Shown here piece after piece: positions 1 to 7,442 of a stretch of DNA of 64,000 nt. Under the pieces are notes generated by a model, which ran no database searches, was not told the origin of the DNA, and worked only from the letters and a program-made list of their open reading frames with translations. The position numbers were made by a program, and so were the translations under genes. Positions within the stretch are counted from its first letter, which is position 1. Every line of letters starts with the position of its first letter. The DNA is from Streptomyces sp. SLBN-118 (GTDB taxonomy: Bacteria > Actinomycetota > Actinomycetes > Streptomycetales > Streptomycetaceae), in the NCBI RefSeq assembly GCF_006715635.1, contig NZ_VFNP01000001.1:2604001-2668000 (forward strand). Direction: 5' to 3'.

Positions 1-191
1 CCCACACCGAAGCCGCCCGCGACCACGATCTTGGTCGCGGTGGGGGCACGGTTGGGATCCAACTGCCAGGCCTGCAGCTCCTCTTCGGGCTGCGGGTGGG
101 GCAGGTGGGACGGTTCGGACAGGGTTCCCGAAGCGAGCGAGTCGGGGGCGAGTGTGCCGGAGGCGAGCGTGTCAGAGGCGGCGGAGTCCAC
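1..191 (-). CDS. cvnD: Conservon GTP-binding protein CvnD, N-terminal part
   Basis: Fourth gene of a conservon; the 3' part lies beyond the left edge. It reads from a GTG at 191, overlapping the end of cvnC by 20 bp. About 38 Asp/Ser/Ala/Gly/Thr/Leu-rich residues precede a conserved LQAWQLDPNRAPTATKIVVAGGFGVG-type stretch, which is the start of the P-loop of the Ras-like small GTPases of this family. Such proteins are thought to work with CvnA-C at the membrane as a G-protein-coupled-receptor-like signalling unit. The leader contains an imperfect internal repeat (DTLASGTL then DSLASGTL). The family call is firm. The exact start is less so, because the P-loop lies only about 55 residues in and the leader is low-complexity. 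Confidence 0.85.
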   Translation of the reverse strand, partial: MDSAASDTLASGTLAPDSLASGTLSEPSHLPHPQPEEELQAWQLDPNRAPTATKIVVAGGFGV

Positions 192-579
192 TCAGCACCC
201 TTTCGAGCAGCGCGCGGTCGGGCTGGCCGGAGCCGTGCCCGGTCCCGAACACGCGGATCCTTCCCTGGTCGGCCAGGTCGCTGAGCAGTACCCGGACGAC
301 ACCCAGCGGCATCTTCAGCAGCGCCGATATCTCGGCGACGGTACGCATACGGCGGCACAGCTCGACGATGGCCCGCAGCTCGGGCATGACGCGCGGGGAG
401 CCCTTGGGGAGCTCCCTGCGCTCGGCCGGTGCTTCGAGCGCGGCCACGAAGGTCTCGACGAGCAGCACATGGCCGAAACGGGTGCGGCCGCCGGTGAGCG
501 AGTAGGGGCGGACCCGGGCCGGGCGGCGACCGTCACCGCGCGACGGGAGCCTGCGGGCCGGTTCGGCGGCTGACGTCAC
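172..579 (-). CDS. cvnC: Conservon DUF742 protein CvnC
   Basis: 135-residue DUF742 protein. The N-terminus is basic and disordered (residues 1-25). It is followed by the RPYSLTGGRT motif typical of the family and a winged-helix-like region (ELCRRMRTVAEISALLKMPLGVVRVLLSDL), ending in LLERVLSGLRRL. In conservons DUF742 proteins form a complex with CvnA, B and D; direct DNA binding is not established. The gene overlaps cvnB upstream by 4 bp and cvnD downstream by 20 bp, so the set is surely co-translated. Confidence 0.93.
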   Translation of the reverse strand: MTSAAEPARRLPSRGDGRRPARVRPYSLTGGRTRFGHVLLVETFVAALEAPAERRELPKGSPRVMPELRAIVELCRRMRTVAEISALLKMPLGVVRVLLSDLADQGRIRVFGTGHGSGQPDRALLERVLSGLRRL

Positions 580-1064
580 TGGGTGCCCCCCTCCATCGAT
601 GTGCGCAGCTCGCTGCGGAGTTCGGGGGTGAGGACGTGTCCGGCCCGGCCCACGAAGAGCGCCATGTGGTACGCGACGACGGACATGTCGCAGTCGGGGG
701 TGGCATGCACGCCGAGCAGTGAGCCGTCACTGATCGACATGACGAAGACGCTGCCCTCTTCCATCGCGACCATCGTCTGCTTGACGCCACCGCCGTCCAT
801 CAGCCGGGCGGCGCCGATGGTGAGGCTGCCGATGCCGGAGACGATGGTGGCGAGGTCGGCGCTGGAGCCCCTGGGCCCTTCCGGGGGCGCGGTGGTGGCC
901 GCCGCCGCGGCGTTGCGCGCGGGGTCGGAGGAGAGCAGCAGCAGCCCGTCGGACGAGACGACGGCGACCGAGCGCACGCCTGGCACCTCCTCCACGAGAT
1001 TGCTCAGCAACCAGTGCAGATTGCGGGCTTCACTGCTCAGGCCGAATGTCCCGGTCGCAGTCAA
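576..1064 (-). CDS. cvnB: Conservon Roadblock/LC7 protein CvnB
   Basis: 162-residue roadblock/LC7-fold protein. It has the LLSNLVEEVPGV start, the VAVVSSDGLLL strand pair and the YHMALFVGRAGHVLTPELR end that mark CvnB. In the family this domain regulates the associated small GTPase (MglB-like role). The protein is about 25 residues longer than the common 137-residue form, owing to an Ala/Pro-rich insertion near residues 50-68. It overlaps cvnA by 4 bp upstream and cvnC by 4 bp downstream. Confidence 0.93.
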   Translation of the reverse strand: MTATGTFGLSSEARNLHWLLSNLVEEVPGVRSVAVVSSDGLLLLSSDPARNAAAAATTAPPEGPRGSSADLATIVSGIGSLTIGAARLMDGGGVKQTMVAMEEGSVFVMSISDGSLLGVHATPDCDMSVVAYHMALFVGRAGHVLTPELRSELRTSMEGGTQ

Positions 1065-3808
1065 CTGCGTGCCTCCTCGACTGTGTCCCCCGCTTCTTCT
1101 GTTGTAGTACGTGCGTCAGTTGCAGGTGTGGCTTCTGGCTTCTGTGTGATCTCCGCCTCGGCATCGCGACGGCCTTCGTTGGCACCCTGCTGGAAGCCGC
1201 CGAGGCGGCGGCGCAGGGCGTCGGCGTCGATGCCGCCGGTGCGCCCGTGGGGCACGGTGGCGGGCTTGACGATCTTGGGGGTGCGCTTGGGCAGGCCCTT
1301 GTCGGTGACGCGTTCCCGGGCGGGCTGCGCGGCCTCGGATTCAGCGGCCTCGGGTGCGCCCTCCGCCTGCGGGGCGGCTTGGGGCTCCGGGTGCGGATCC
1401 AGCTCCGGCTCCGGGTCCGGGTCCCGCTGCGGCTCCAGCTCCAGGTTCCGGTCCGGCAGGCGCATCGTGAAGGTCGCTTCATCGACGCCGTCGGCCTTCT
1501 CCGCCTCCGGTTCGCCGTCCGGGCCGCCGTCCACCGTCCGCTCGTGCGCGTCCGGCTCCGTCTCACGGATCGCCTGCTCGGCGGCCGCCACCAGGGGGTC
1601 GATTCGCCGCGAACTGCCCGGCAGCGCATTGGAGTTGGCCTCCGCCGCCGATCCGGGCAGATGCAGCGCCGGCGCGGATCCCGCCATGGTCACGGTGGGC
1701 GGTGAGGCCGCCGGCGGACCCGCCGGCAGCAGCGCCTGCGACAGCACGACGACCGCGGTGATCCCGCCGCCCTTCTGCTCGCGCAGCTGGACCCGTACGC
1801 CATGACGCGCCGCCAGAAGCGCGGCCACCCGCAGCCCGAGGCCCTCGCCCTCCGGGCCCGTCGGCGTCTCGTACGCCTGCGGGTCCTCCAGGCACGCGTT
1901 GAGCTCGGCGATCCGCCCCGCGGTCATCCCTATTCCGCTGTCCTGCACGGAGAGCATCACCTCGCCGCTCTCCAGCAGCCAGCCCGACAGCTCGACCTGG
2001 GCGTCCGGCGGCGAGAAGGAGGTCGCGTTCTCCAGGAGTTCGGCGACCAGATGGCTGAGGTCGTCGGCGGCGAATCCGGCGACCTGCGCGTGCGGCGGCA
2101 GCTGCTGGATCACGACCCGCTCGTACCGCTCGATCTCGCTGACGGCCGCGCGCAGTACGTCGACCAGCGGGACAGGGCCGGGATGCCCGTGGCTGTGCTC
2201 GGCGCCCGCAAGGACCAGCAGGTTCTCGCTGTGGCGGCGCATGACGGTCGCCATGTGGTCGAGCTTGAACAGCGTGGCGAGCCGCTCGGGGTCCTGCTCG
2301 CGCTCCTCCAGCTTCTCGATGACGCCGAGCTGGCGCTCGACGAGGCCGAGGGTGCGCAGCGAGAGGTTGACGAAGGTGTGCTGGACGGTGTGCCGCAGGC
2401 GTTCGAGCTCGGCGGTGAGCAGGTCGGTCTGCTCCTTGAGCTCGGCGCGGCCCGTGGCCAGTTCGGCGGCGAGGGTGTCGCGGGCACCGGCGAGGTCGCC
2501 GCGGTCGCTGTCGAGGCGTTCTGCGCGTACTCCGAGGTCACGCACCTTGCCGTGCAGGGTGTTCAGGGAGCGTACGACCTGCGCGAACTCGTCGTTGCGC
2601 CCCGTGAAACGGACCGGCTCCTCGACCTCGGGGGCCGCGGCGAGGCGGGCGGCGCCGATCCGCAGGACGGCGAGCGGGCGGGTGAGCGTACGGGCGACGG
2701 CGGCGGAGACGCCGATGGCGGCGATCACCAGGCCGCCGAGGAGCGCGATCCGGATCTCGAGTGCGGTGACATCGTCGTCGCGCAGCTGCTCGAGGCGCTC
2801 GATCCGCTCGGCGGCGAGCGTCGACTCGACACCGCGCATCTGCTCGATACGGGCGGTGAGCGAGGACTGGAGCTTTTCGCGGTTGGACTTGCGGTCGGCC
2901 TTGGAGAGCTCGGGCTGGTCGGTCAGGCGGGCGAGATAGATCTCGGCGGACTTGACCTCGGCCCCGGTGACGGTGGCGGCCAGCGAGTCGCGGGCGTCCT
3001 TGTCAGCGGCCTGGTCGAAGTCGGCGAGCGCGGCGAGTTCACGCACCCGGGACTGCTGGGCGGCGGCGCTCAGCGCGTTGCGCACAGGGTTCGCGGCGTC
3101 GTCGCCCTCGCCCTCGTCCTGTACGGGCAGGCCGGTGACCGGGTCGAGGTTCGGGCTGCTCTGCTTGCCGGGCACGGCGAGCGCGGCCAGCAGCAGCCCG
3201 CGCGTCGCGGAGGCCTGCTCGACGGCGAGACCGAGCTGGGCCGGCGCCCGGGTGCCGGAGGCCGCGCGCGGCGGCGTCTTCTCGGCCAGTTCGTCGGCCA
3301 GGGCGTGCAGGCTGGCGATGACGACCGTGTACGCGCGGTGGGCCTCCATCGCCGTGCCCTTGCCGGTAAGCGCGGTGCGGCGGACGGAGGGGACGACGGA
3401 CAGATCGCGGCCGAGATCGGCGTGGCCGTCGGGGATGCTGCCGCGGATCTCGTCGATCTGCCGGTCGACGCGGGCGCTGAGAACGGCGGAGACCGCGCGC
3501 CGGGCGGCCTTGTCGCCCTTCTGGTCCTCGCGGCCCGCGGCGATATACGCGGTGACCTCGTCGCGCTCGTCGGCGAGCGAGTGGGCGAGGGTGACGGCCT
3601 GGCGGTTGAGTCCGGCCAGGGTGACCAGGTGCTGGGACTCGGTCAGTTCGGCGGAGGTGGCGAGGATGCCGGGGGCGCCCGCGGCGACCACCACGATGCT
3701 GACGGCGGCGACGCCGGCGACGAGCCGGTTGCGCACGCGCCTGGAGCGACCGCGCTCGGCGGGCTCGGGCGAGGGGTCCTGCGTCCGGGACGGCCGCTTG
3801 TTCTGCAC
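1061..3808 (-). CDS. cvnA: Conservon sensor histidine kinase CvnA
   Basis: 915 residues from the GTG at 3808 (VQNKRPSRTQ). The frame stays open upstream to 4126, but that extension reads as non-coding and no strong ribosome site marks either choice. Order: basic cytoplasmic tail; TM1 about 28-47; extracytoplasmic nitrate/nitrite-sensing-like (NIT) domain to about 350; TM2 about 352-373; HAMP-like 374-425; a coiled dimerisation region; and a histidine-kinase ATPase domain with N box HLVAELLENATSFSPP (586-601), G1 QDSGIGM and G2 GEGLGLRVA. The classical phospho-acceptor H box is replaced by the KLDHMATVMRRHSENL region usual for this family. A Pro/Glu/Asp-rich tail follows. It heads the cvnA-B-C-D operon. 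Confidence 0.9.
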   Translation of the reverse strand: MQNKRPSRTQDPSPEPAERGRSRRVRNRLVAGVAAVSIVVVAAGAPGILATSAELTESQHLVTLAGLNRQAVTLAHSLADERDEVTAYIAAGREDQKGDKAARRAVSAVLSARVDRQIDEIRGSIPDGHADLGRDLSVVPSVRRTALTGKGTAMEAHRAYTVVIASLHALADELAEKTPPRAASGTRAPAQLGLAVEQASATRGLLLAALAVPGKQSSPNLDPVTGLPVQDEGEGDDAANPVRNALSAAAQQSRVRELAALADFDQAADKDARDSLAATVTGAEVKSAEIYLARLTDQPELSKADRKSNREKLQSSLTARIEQMRGVESTLAAERIERLEQLRDDDVTALEIRIALLGGLVIAAIGVSAAVARTLTRPLAVLRIGAARLAAAPEVEEPVRFTGRNDEFAQVVRSLNTLHGKVRDLGVRAERLDSDRGDLAGARDTLAAELATGRAELKEQTDLLTAELERLRHTVQHTFVNLSLRTLGLVERQLGVIEKLEEREQDPERLATLFKLDHMATVMRRHSENLLVLAGAEHSHGHPGPVPLVDVLRAAVSEIERYERVVIQQLPPHAQVAGFAADDLSHLVAELLENATSFSPPDAQVELSGWLLESGEVMLSVQDSGIGMTAGRIAELNACLEDPQAYETPTGPEGEGLGLRVAALLAARHGVRVQLREQKGGGITAVVVLSQALLPAGPPAASPPTVTMAGSAPALHLPGSAAEANSNALPGSSRRIDPLVAAAEQAIRETEPDAHERTVDGGPDGEPEAEKADGVDEATFTMRLPDRNLELEPQRDPDPEPELDPHPEPQAAPQAEGAPEAAESEAAQPARERVTDKGLPKRTPKIVKPATVPHGRTGGIDADALRRRLGGFQQGANEGRRDAEAEITQKPEATPATDARTTTEEAGDTVEEARS

Positions 3809-4158
3809 CGGTGCTCGCAATCTTGCTTGACTCGTCCACCCATGAAGCAGAGATGACGACCGGTCACACGCGAGAGCCCCACCCCTGGTACGGCTTACGA
3901 CCATTCCAGCGTGTTTGGGAAGGAGGCGCGCATCGGCCGCTCCGCCACCCGAAGGAGTGAACATCACCGAGGAGTTGACAAACAACTCGCCCAGGCCGCG
4001 GATACGGCGGCGCGCGGGGCACCGGCTGGATCTTCCGGCCGGGCTTTGGCAAGATGCGCGCCCGCAGCTTCCCCCGCTCCTCCCAACCGCGCGGCCGGGG
4101 CCTGCTGACCTGCTGAAACGAGCCAATTGCGAGGTCGTGGGGGCATCGTGAAGGAGTC
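3809..4158. other. Divergent intergenic region, cvnA / PP2C-like gene
   Basis: About 350 bp separating the divergent cvnA start from the gene at 4159. It must hold both promoters. I see no convincing -35/-10 pair and no clean dyad. The only distinct site is GAAGGAG at 4150-4156, the ribosome site of the plus-strand gene. The cvnA frame stays open across most of it, so part could be coding if the kinase starts further upstream. Confidence 0.5.
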
Positions 4159-4962
4159 ATGCAGACTGGGGTCATGCGTTTCGAACTGGCTACCGCCCCC
4201 GGCACCCCCGAGCGCCTCAACGAAGACTGGGCATCCGTGGCCCTGCCTGCCTCGGGCCAGGGCGGAACGATCGTGGTACTGGACGGTGTGACGCCTCCAC
4301 AGGGCGACGACGGATGTGTGCACGGCGTGCCGTGGTTCACCGCCAGGCTCGGTGGCGCGCTGATCGAACTGTCCGGTTCACGGCAGGATATGCCCCTGGC
4401 CGAGATCCTCTCCGAGGCGATCCGCCGCACCGCGGACTCGCACCGCGAAACCTGTGATCTTTCTCACGTGCGCACACCGCAGGCGACGGTGGTCCTGGTG
4501 CGCTGGGGCGGCCCGGCGGACGCCGTCGAGCATCTGGTGCTCTCCGACTCGACGCTGCTGCTGGAGTCCCCGCACGGGGAGGTCCGCCCGGTGCTGGACG
4601 ACCGCATCGACCGCCTGCCCCGCGAACTGCTGCGTACACACGCCACGGCGGACGCGCTTCGCAACGCGGAGGGCGGCTTCTTCACGGCGGCCGCGGACCC
4701 GGCGGTGTCGGTGCGCGCGGTGACCGGCGTGACCCCCCGTTCCGATGTCCGCGCCGTGGCCGCTCTCACCGACGGGGCGTCGCGCTGGGTCGACATGTTC
4801 GGCGAGGGCGACTGGGCCGACTGCATGGCCCTGCTGCGCAAGGAGGGCCCGCAGGTACTGATCGACCGGGTCAGGTCCGTGGAGACGTCGGCTCAGGAGC
4901 GGGGCGAGGTGATCCGCTGGAAGCTCCGCGACGACGCGACGGCGGTCTTCGCCGAGCTCTGA
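4159..4962 (+). CDS. PP2C-like phosphatase-fold protein
   Basis: 267 residues, ATG at 4159 behind a strong GAAGGAG; a second ATG at 4174 is possible. The layout resembles a divergent PP2C-type (PPM) fold: an ERLNEDWA stretch near the N-terminus where PPMs carry a metal-binding Asp, IVVLDGVTPP (compare the DGxGG motif), LVLSDSTLLL, AALTDGASRWVD and a terminal RDDATAVFAEL (compare the DDxT motif). Several metal ligands are therefore conserved, but the DGHGG signature is altered to DGVTPP, so activity is uncertain. No TM or signal peptide. It stands alone between the conservon and a convergent MarR gene, only 5 bp from the latter's stop. Confidence 0.7.
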   Translation: MQTGVMRFELATAPGTPERLNEDWASVALPASGQGGTIVVLDGVTPPQGDDGCVHGVPWFTARLGGALIELSGSRQDMPLAEILSEAIRRTADSHRETCDLSHVRTPQATVVLVRWGGPADAVEHLVLSDSTLLLESPHGEVRPVLDDRIDRLPRELLRTHATADALRNAEGGFFTAAADPAVSVRAVTGVTPRSDVRAVAALTDGASRWVDMFGEGDWADCMALLRKEGPQVLIDRVRSVETSAQERGEVIRWKLRDDATAVFAEL

Positions 4963-4967
4963 CCCGG

Positions 4968-5450
4968 TCAGCTCCCCGCGCGCGCGTTCAGCTGGTGCAG
5001 CAGCCGCGCCAGCTCCGCGATCTCCGCCCGGTCCCAGCCCGCAAGCTTGCTCACATACCGGTCCCGCCTTGCGTCCCTCACCCGGCGAAAGCGGCGCAGA
5101 CCTTCGTCCGTGAGCCGGACGAGCGAGGCCCGGCCGTCCGCAGGATCCGGTTCGCGGGTCACCAGGCCCAGTTCGTCCAGCGCCCGCAGCTGGCGGCTCA
5201 TCGTCGCCTTGCCGACGCCGAAGTACGCGGCCAGTTCGGTCGCCCTCTGCTGCCCGGCTTCTTCCAGCCGGACGAGCAGCCCGTACGCGGCGGGCTCCAG
5301 CTCGGGGTGTACCTCACGGGCCATCTCGCCGGAGGACGCCCGCGCCCGGCGCAGAAAGACCGCCAACTCCCTTTCCAAAGCGAGGAATTCGCGGTCCACA
5401 CCATTTTCGCCCTTGGAGTTCGCTTCACTCCCCGTACCGCTTTCGTGCAC
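4968..5450 (-). CDS. MarR-family transcriptional regulator
   Basis: 160 residues, GTG start at 5450 with GAGGGG 8 bases upstream. A central winged HTH (RATELAAYFGVGKATMSRQLRALDELGLVTRE) is followed by the MarR wing DPADGRASLVRLTDEG. The dimerising helices lie on either side. Such proteins repress nearby efflux or stress genes in response to small ligands. The nearest candidate target is the lysozyme gene transcribed away from it at 5696. The ligand is not predictable. Confidence 0.9.
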   Translation of the reverse strand: MHESGTGSEANSKGENGVDREFLALERELAVFLRRARASSGEMAREVHPELEPAAYGLLVRLEEAGQQRATELAAYFGVGKATMSRQLRALDELGLVTREPDPADGRASLVRLTDEGLRRFRRVRDARRDRYVSKLAGWDRAEIAELARLLHQLNARAGS

Positions 5451-5695
5451 GTCAGCACCCCTCGCGCGCTTTCCGGATTCTGAAAGTTTCTTCCGGCGCT
5501 TCCCATCGCCGCAGCTCGGCCAGTATTTCGCAGGCGTAGACCAACGGCAGCCTCCTGCCCCCCTTCCACAGGGGGTTCTACGCGCCTAGCTTCATTGCTG
5601 ACATGTCCACACCATATGGCTCCCCAACCATGGGTTTCCGCCACGACATGTCGACAGATCGCCAGATCCCCCACCGAGGTCTTCGGAGGCACGCC

Positions 5696-6520
5696 ATGCC
5701 CGTGCACAGATCCCGAACGACCGGCCGGCCGCGTCTCGCGGCAGCCGGCACCCTCCTCGCAGTCCTCTCCCTCCTCCTCACGACACCCGGCGCCGCCGGC
5801 GCCGATGAGATACCCCCGCGTGGCTCCGCCCACCTCGGCATGGGCGTCATCGCCCATGACGGCCGGGGAGGACTCCCCCATGACAGCCGGGTGGTTCAGA
5901 CGGAAGGCGTCGACGTCTCCAGTCACCAGGGCAACGTCGACTGGTCCCGCCTGTGGAACAGCGGTGTGAAATGGGCCTACGTCAAGGCCACCGAGGGCAC
6001 CTACTACACCAACCCGTACTTCGGACAGCAGTACACCGGCTCGTACAGCACCGGGATGATCCGCGGCGCGTACCACTTCGCCACTCCCGACACCGCCACC
6101 GGCGCCGCGCAGGCCGACTACTTCGTGAACCACGGCGGCGGCTGGTCCCGCGACGGCCAGACCCTGCCGGGCGTGCTCGACATCGAATGGAACCCGTACG
6201 GCGCCGCCTGCTTCGGCAAGACGCAGTCCGGGATGGTCACCTGGATCCGTGACTTCCTGAGCCGCTACAGGGCCCGGACCGGACGCGACGCGGTGATCTA
6301 CACGGCGACCAGCTGGTGGACCCAGTGCACCGGCAACTACAGCGGCTTCGGCGCGAGCAACCCGCTGTGGATCGCCCGCTACAACACCACACCCGGCACG
6401 CTCCCGGCGGGCTGGGCCTACCAGACGATGTGGCAGTACACCTCGTCAGGACCGATCGTCGGCGACCACAATAAGTTCAACGGCGCCCTGGACCGCGTCG
6501 CGGCTCTCGCCAACGGCTGA
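5696..6520 (+). CDS. Secreted GH25 lysozyme (Chalaropsis type)
   Basis: 274 residues from the ATG at 5696, chosen because GGAGG lies 8 bases upstream and a clean signal peptide follows (MPVHRSRTTGRPRL, then a hydrophobic core, cut near GAAGADE). The earlier in-frame ATG at 5603 lacks both. The catalytic domain starts at GVDVSSHQGNVDW (first Asp) and has the DxE pair in GVLDIEWNPYG. It continues through IYTATSWW and ends with the MWQYTSSG strand of GH25 enzymes. It cleaves the MurNAc-GlcNAc bond of peptidoglycan, including O-acetylated wall in related Streptomyces enzymes. No separate wall-binding domain. Confidence 0.92.
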   Translation: MPVHRSRTTGRPRLAAAGTLLAVLSLLLTTPGAAGADEIPPRGSAHLGMGVIAHDGRGGLPHDSRVVQTEGVDVSSHQGNVDWSRLWNSGVKWAYVKATEGTYYTNPYFGQQYTGSYSTGMIRGAYHFATPDTATGAAQADYFVNHGGGWSRDGQTLPGVLDIEWNPYGAACFGKTQSGMVTWIRDFLSRYRARTGRDAVIYTATSWWTQCTGNYSGFGASNPLWIARYNTTPGTLPAGWAYQTMWQYTSSGPIVGDHNKFNGALDRVAALANG

Positions 6521-6530
6521 GCAGCCTTAC

Positions 6531-6586
6531 GACCCGCCCTGCGCACTCTCGCGACCGTGGGTCACGACCAGTGCGCAGGACGGGTC
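6531..6586. terminator. Bidirectional hairpin between convergent genes
   Basis: Arms 6531-6547 (GACCCGCCCTGCGCACT) and 6570-6586 pair over 17 positions with one mismatch. It sits just after the lysozyme stop and runs into the 3' end of the convergent gene at 6562. No U-tract, as is common in Streptomyces. Confidence 0.7.
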
Positions 6587-7362
6587 AGCGCGGGCGGCAG
6601 CCTGGTCGCCCCGTCGCCCTTCGCCGCGTTGAGCTGCGGCTGTGTGAGGAAGAAGCTCCCCGTCAGATCGGCGCCCGCGAGGTCAGCGTCCCTCAGGTCC
6701 GCCCCGATGAGGTCCGCGAGACGCAGGTCCGCGCCCGTGAGGTCGGCCGCTATGAGATACGCGCCCCGCAGGCTGGCGCCCCTGAGGTCCGCGCCACGGA
6801 GCCTCGCCCCGATCAGGTCGGCCCCCCGGCGGTCCTTCTTCTTGTGCCCCGCTTCGGCGCGCACCAGTTCGCTCGTACGGAGCAGCAGCACGTTCACGTC
6901 CTGCCGGTGCGCGGCCACATCGAGCCTTTCCAGCGCCTTCGGTTCAAGACCGGTCAGGCGCTCGGTCTCTTCCAGCAGCAGCCGGATCTCGCCGTGCAGC
7001 GAGCGGGCCGGCCGCAGCTTCAGCGCCTCGGTCAGGTACCAGAGCAGTTCGTGCAGCTGCCGTACGACGGGGAACACCGCGAACATCTGCCGCGCCGTGT
7101 CCGGCGCCTGCCGCCAGTCCGTGCCGCCGAAGGTGACCTGGGAGACGTACTGTCCGGCGCCGAAACAGTCGTAGACCGTGCAGCCGGGAAAGCCGCTCTG
7201 CCGCAGCCGCGTGTGGATGCCGCAGCGGAAGTCCGTCCGCAGATTGGGGCAGGGCTTTCCGGCGGGCTTGTTGATCGCGAAGTCCGCCGACTTGGCGAAC
7301 GGCAGGGCGGCACAGCACAGCCCGAAGCAGCTCCCGCAGTCGGCCTGCAAGGGGTTTTCCAT
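6562..7362 (-). CDS. Cys-cluster (YkgJ-like) pentapeptide-repeat protein
   Basis: 266 residues in two parts. Residues 1-75 carry a cysteine array: CGSCFGLCC near the start, then KPCPNL, FRCGIH, GCTVYDCFG. This resembles the YkgJ/CxxCxxxCC zinc- or iron-sulphur-binding families. The C-terminal third (about 180-255) is a run of A(D/N/S)L-type pentapeptide repeats (GADLIGARLRGADLRGASL), which folds as a right-handed quadrilateral beta helix. The middle is helical. Pentapeptide-repeat proteins sometimes mimic DNA and shield gyrase, but that role cannot be assigned here. The ribosome site is weak. Confidence 0.8.
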   Translation of the reverse strand: MENPLQADCGSCFGLCCAALPFAKSADFAINKPAGKPCPNLRTDFRCGIHTRLRQSGFPGCTVYDCFGAGQYVSQVTFGGTDWRQAPDTARQMFAVFPVVRQLHELLWYLTEALKLRPARSLHGEIRLLLEETERLTGLEPKALERLDVAAHRQDVNVLLLRTSELVRAEAGHKKKDRRGADLIGARLRGADLRGASLRGAYLIAADLTGADLRLADLIGADLRDADLAGADLTGSFFLTQPQLNAAKGDGATRLPPALTRPAHWS

Positions 7363-7386
7363 GGGTCCATTTTGAACGACCGCGAA

Positions 7387-7418
7387 GGGACCCCCGGCGC
7401 CCGGGCGCCGGGGGTCCC
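7387..7418. terminator. Strong hairpin after the M4 peptidase gene
   Basis: Perfect 15-bp stem (7387-7401 with 7404-7418, GGGACCCCCGGCGCC) with a 2-base loop, followed on the plus strand by CCCCTTTC. It lies between the M4 peptidase stop (7443) and the next minus-strand gene, so it should end peptidase transcripts. Confidence 0.8.
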
Positions 7419-7442
7419 CCTTTCATCGGGGCAGGGGTGCCC

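Noticed and set aside
1802..3856. Open frame on the plus strand opposite cvnA
   Set aside because: Low-complexity Gly/Val/Leu/Glu/Arg composition with no motif; cvnA on the other strand is clearly the gene.
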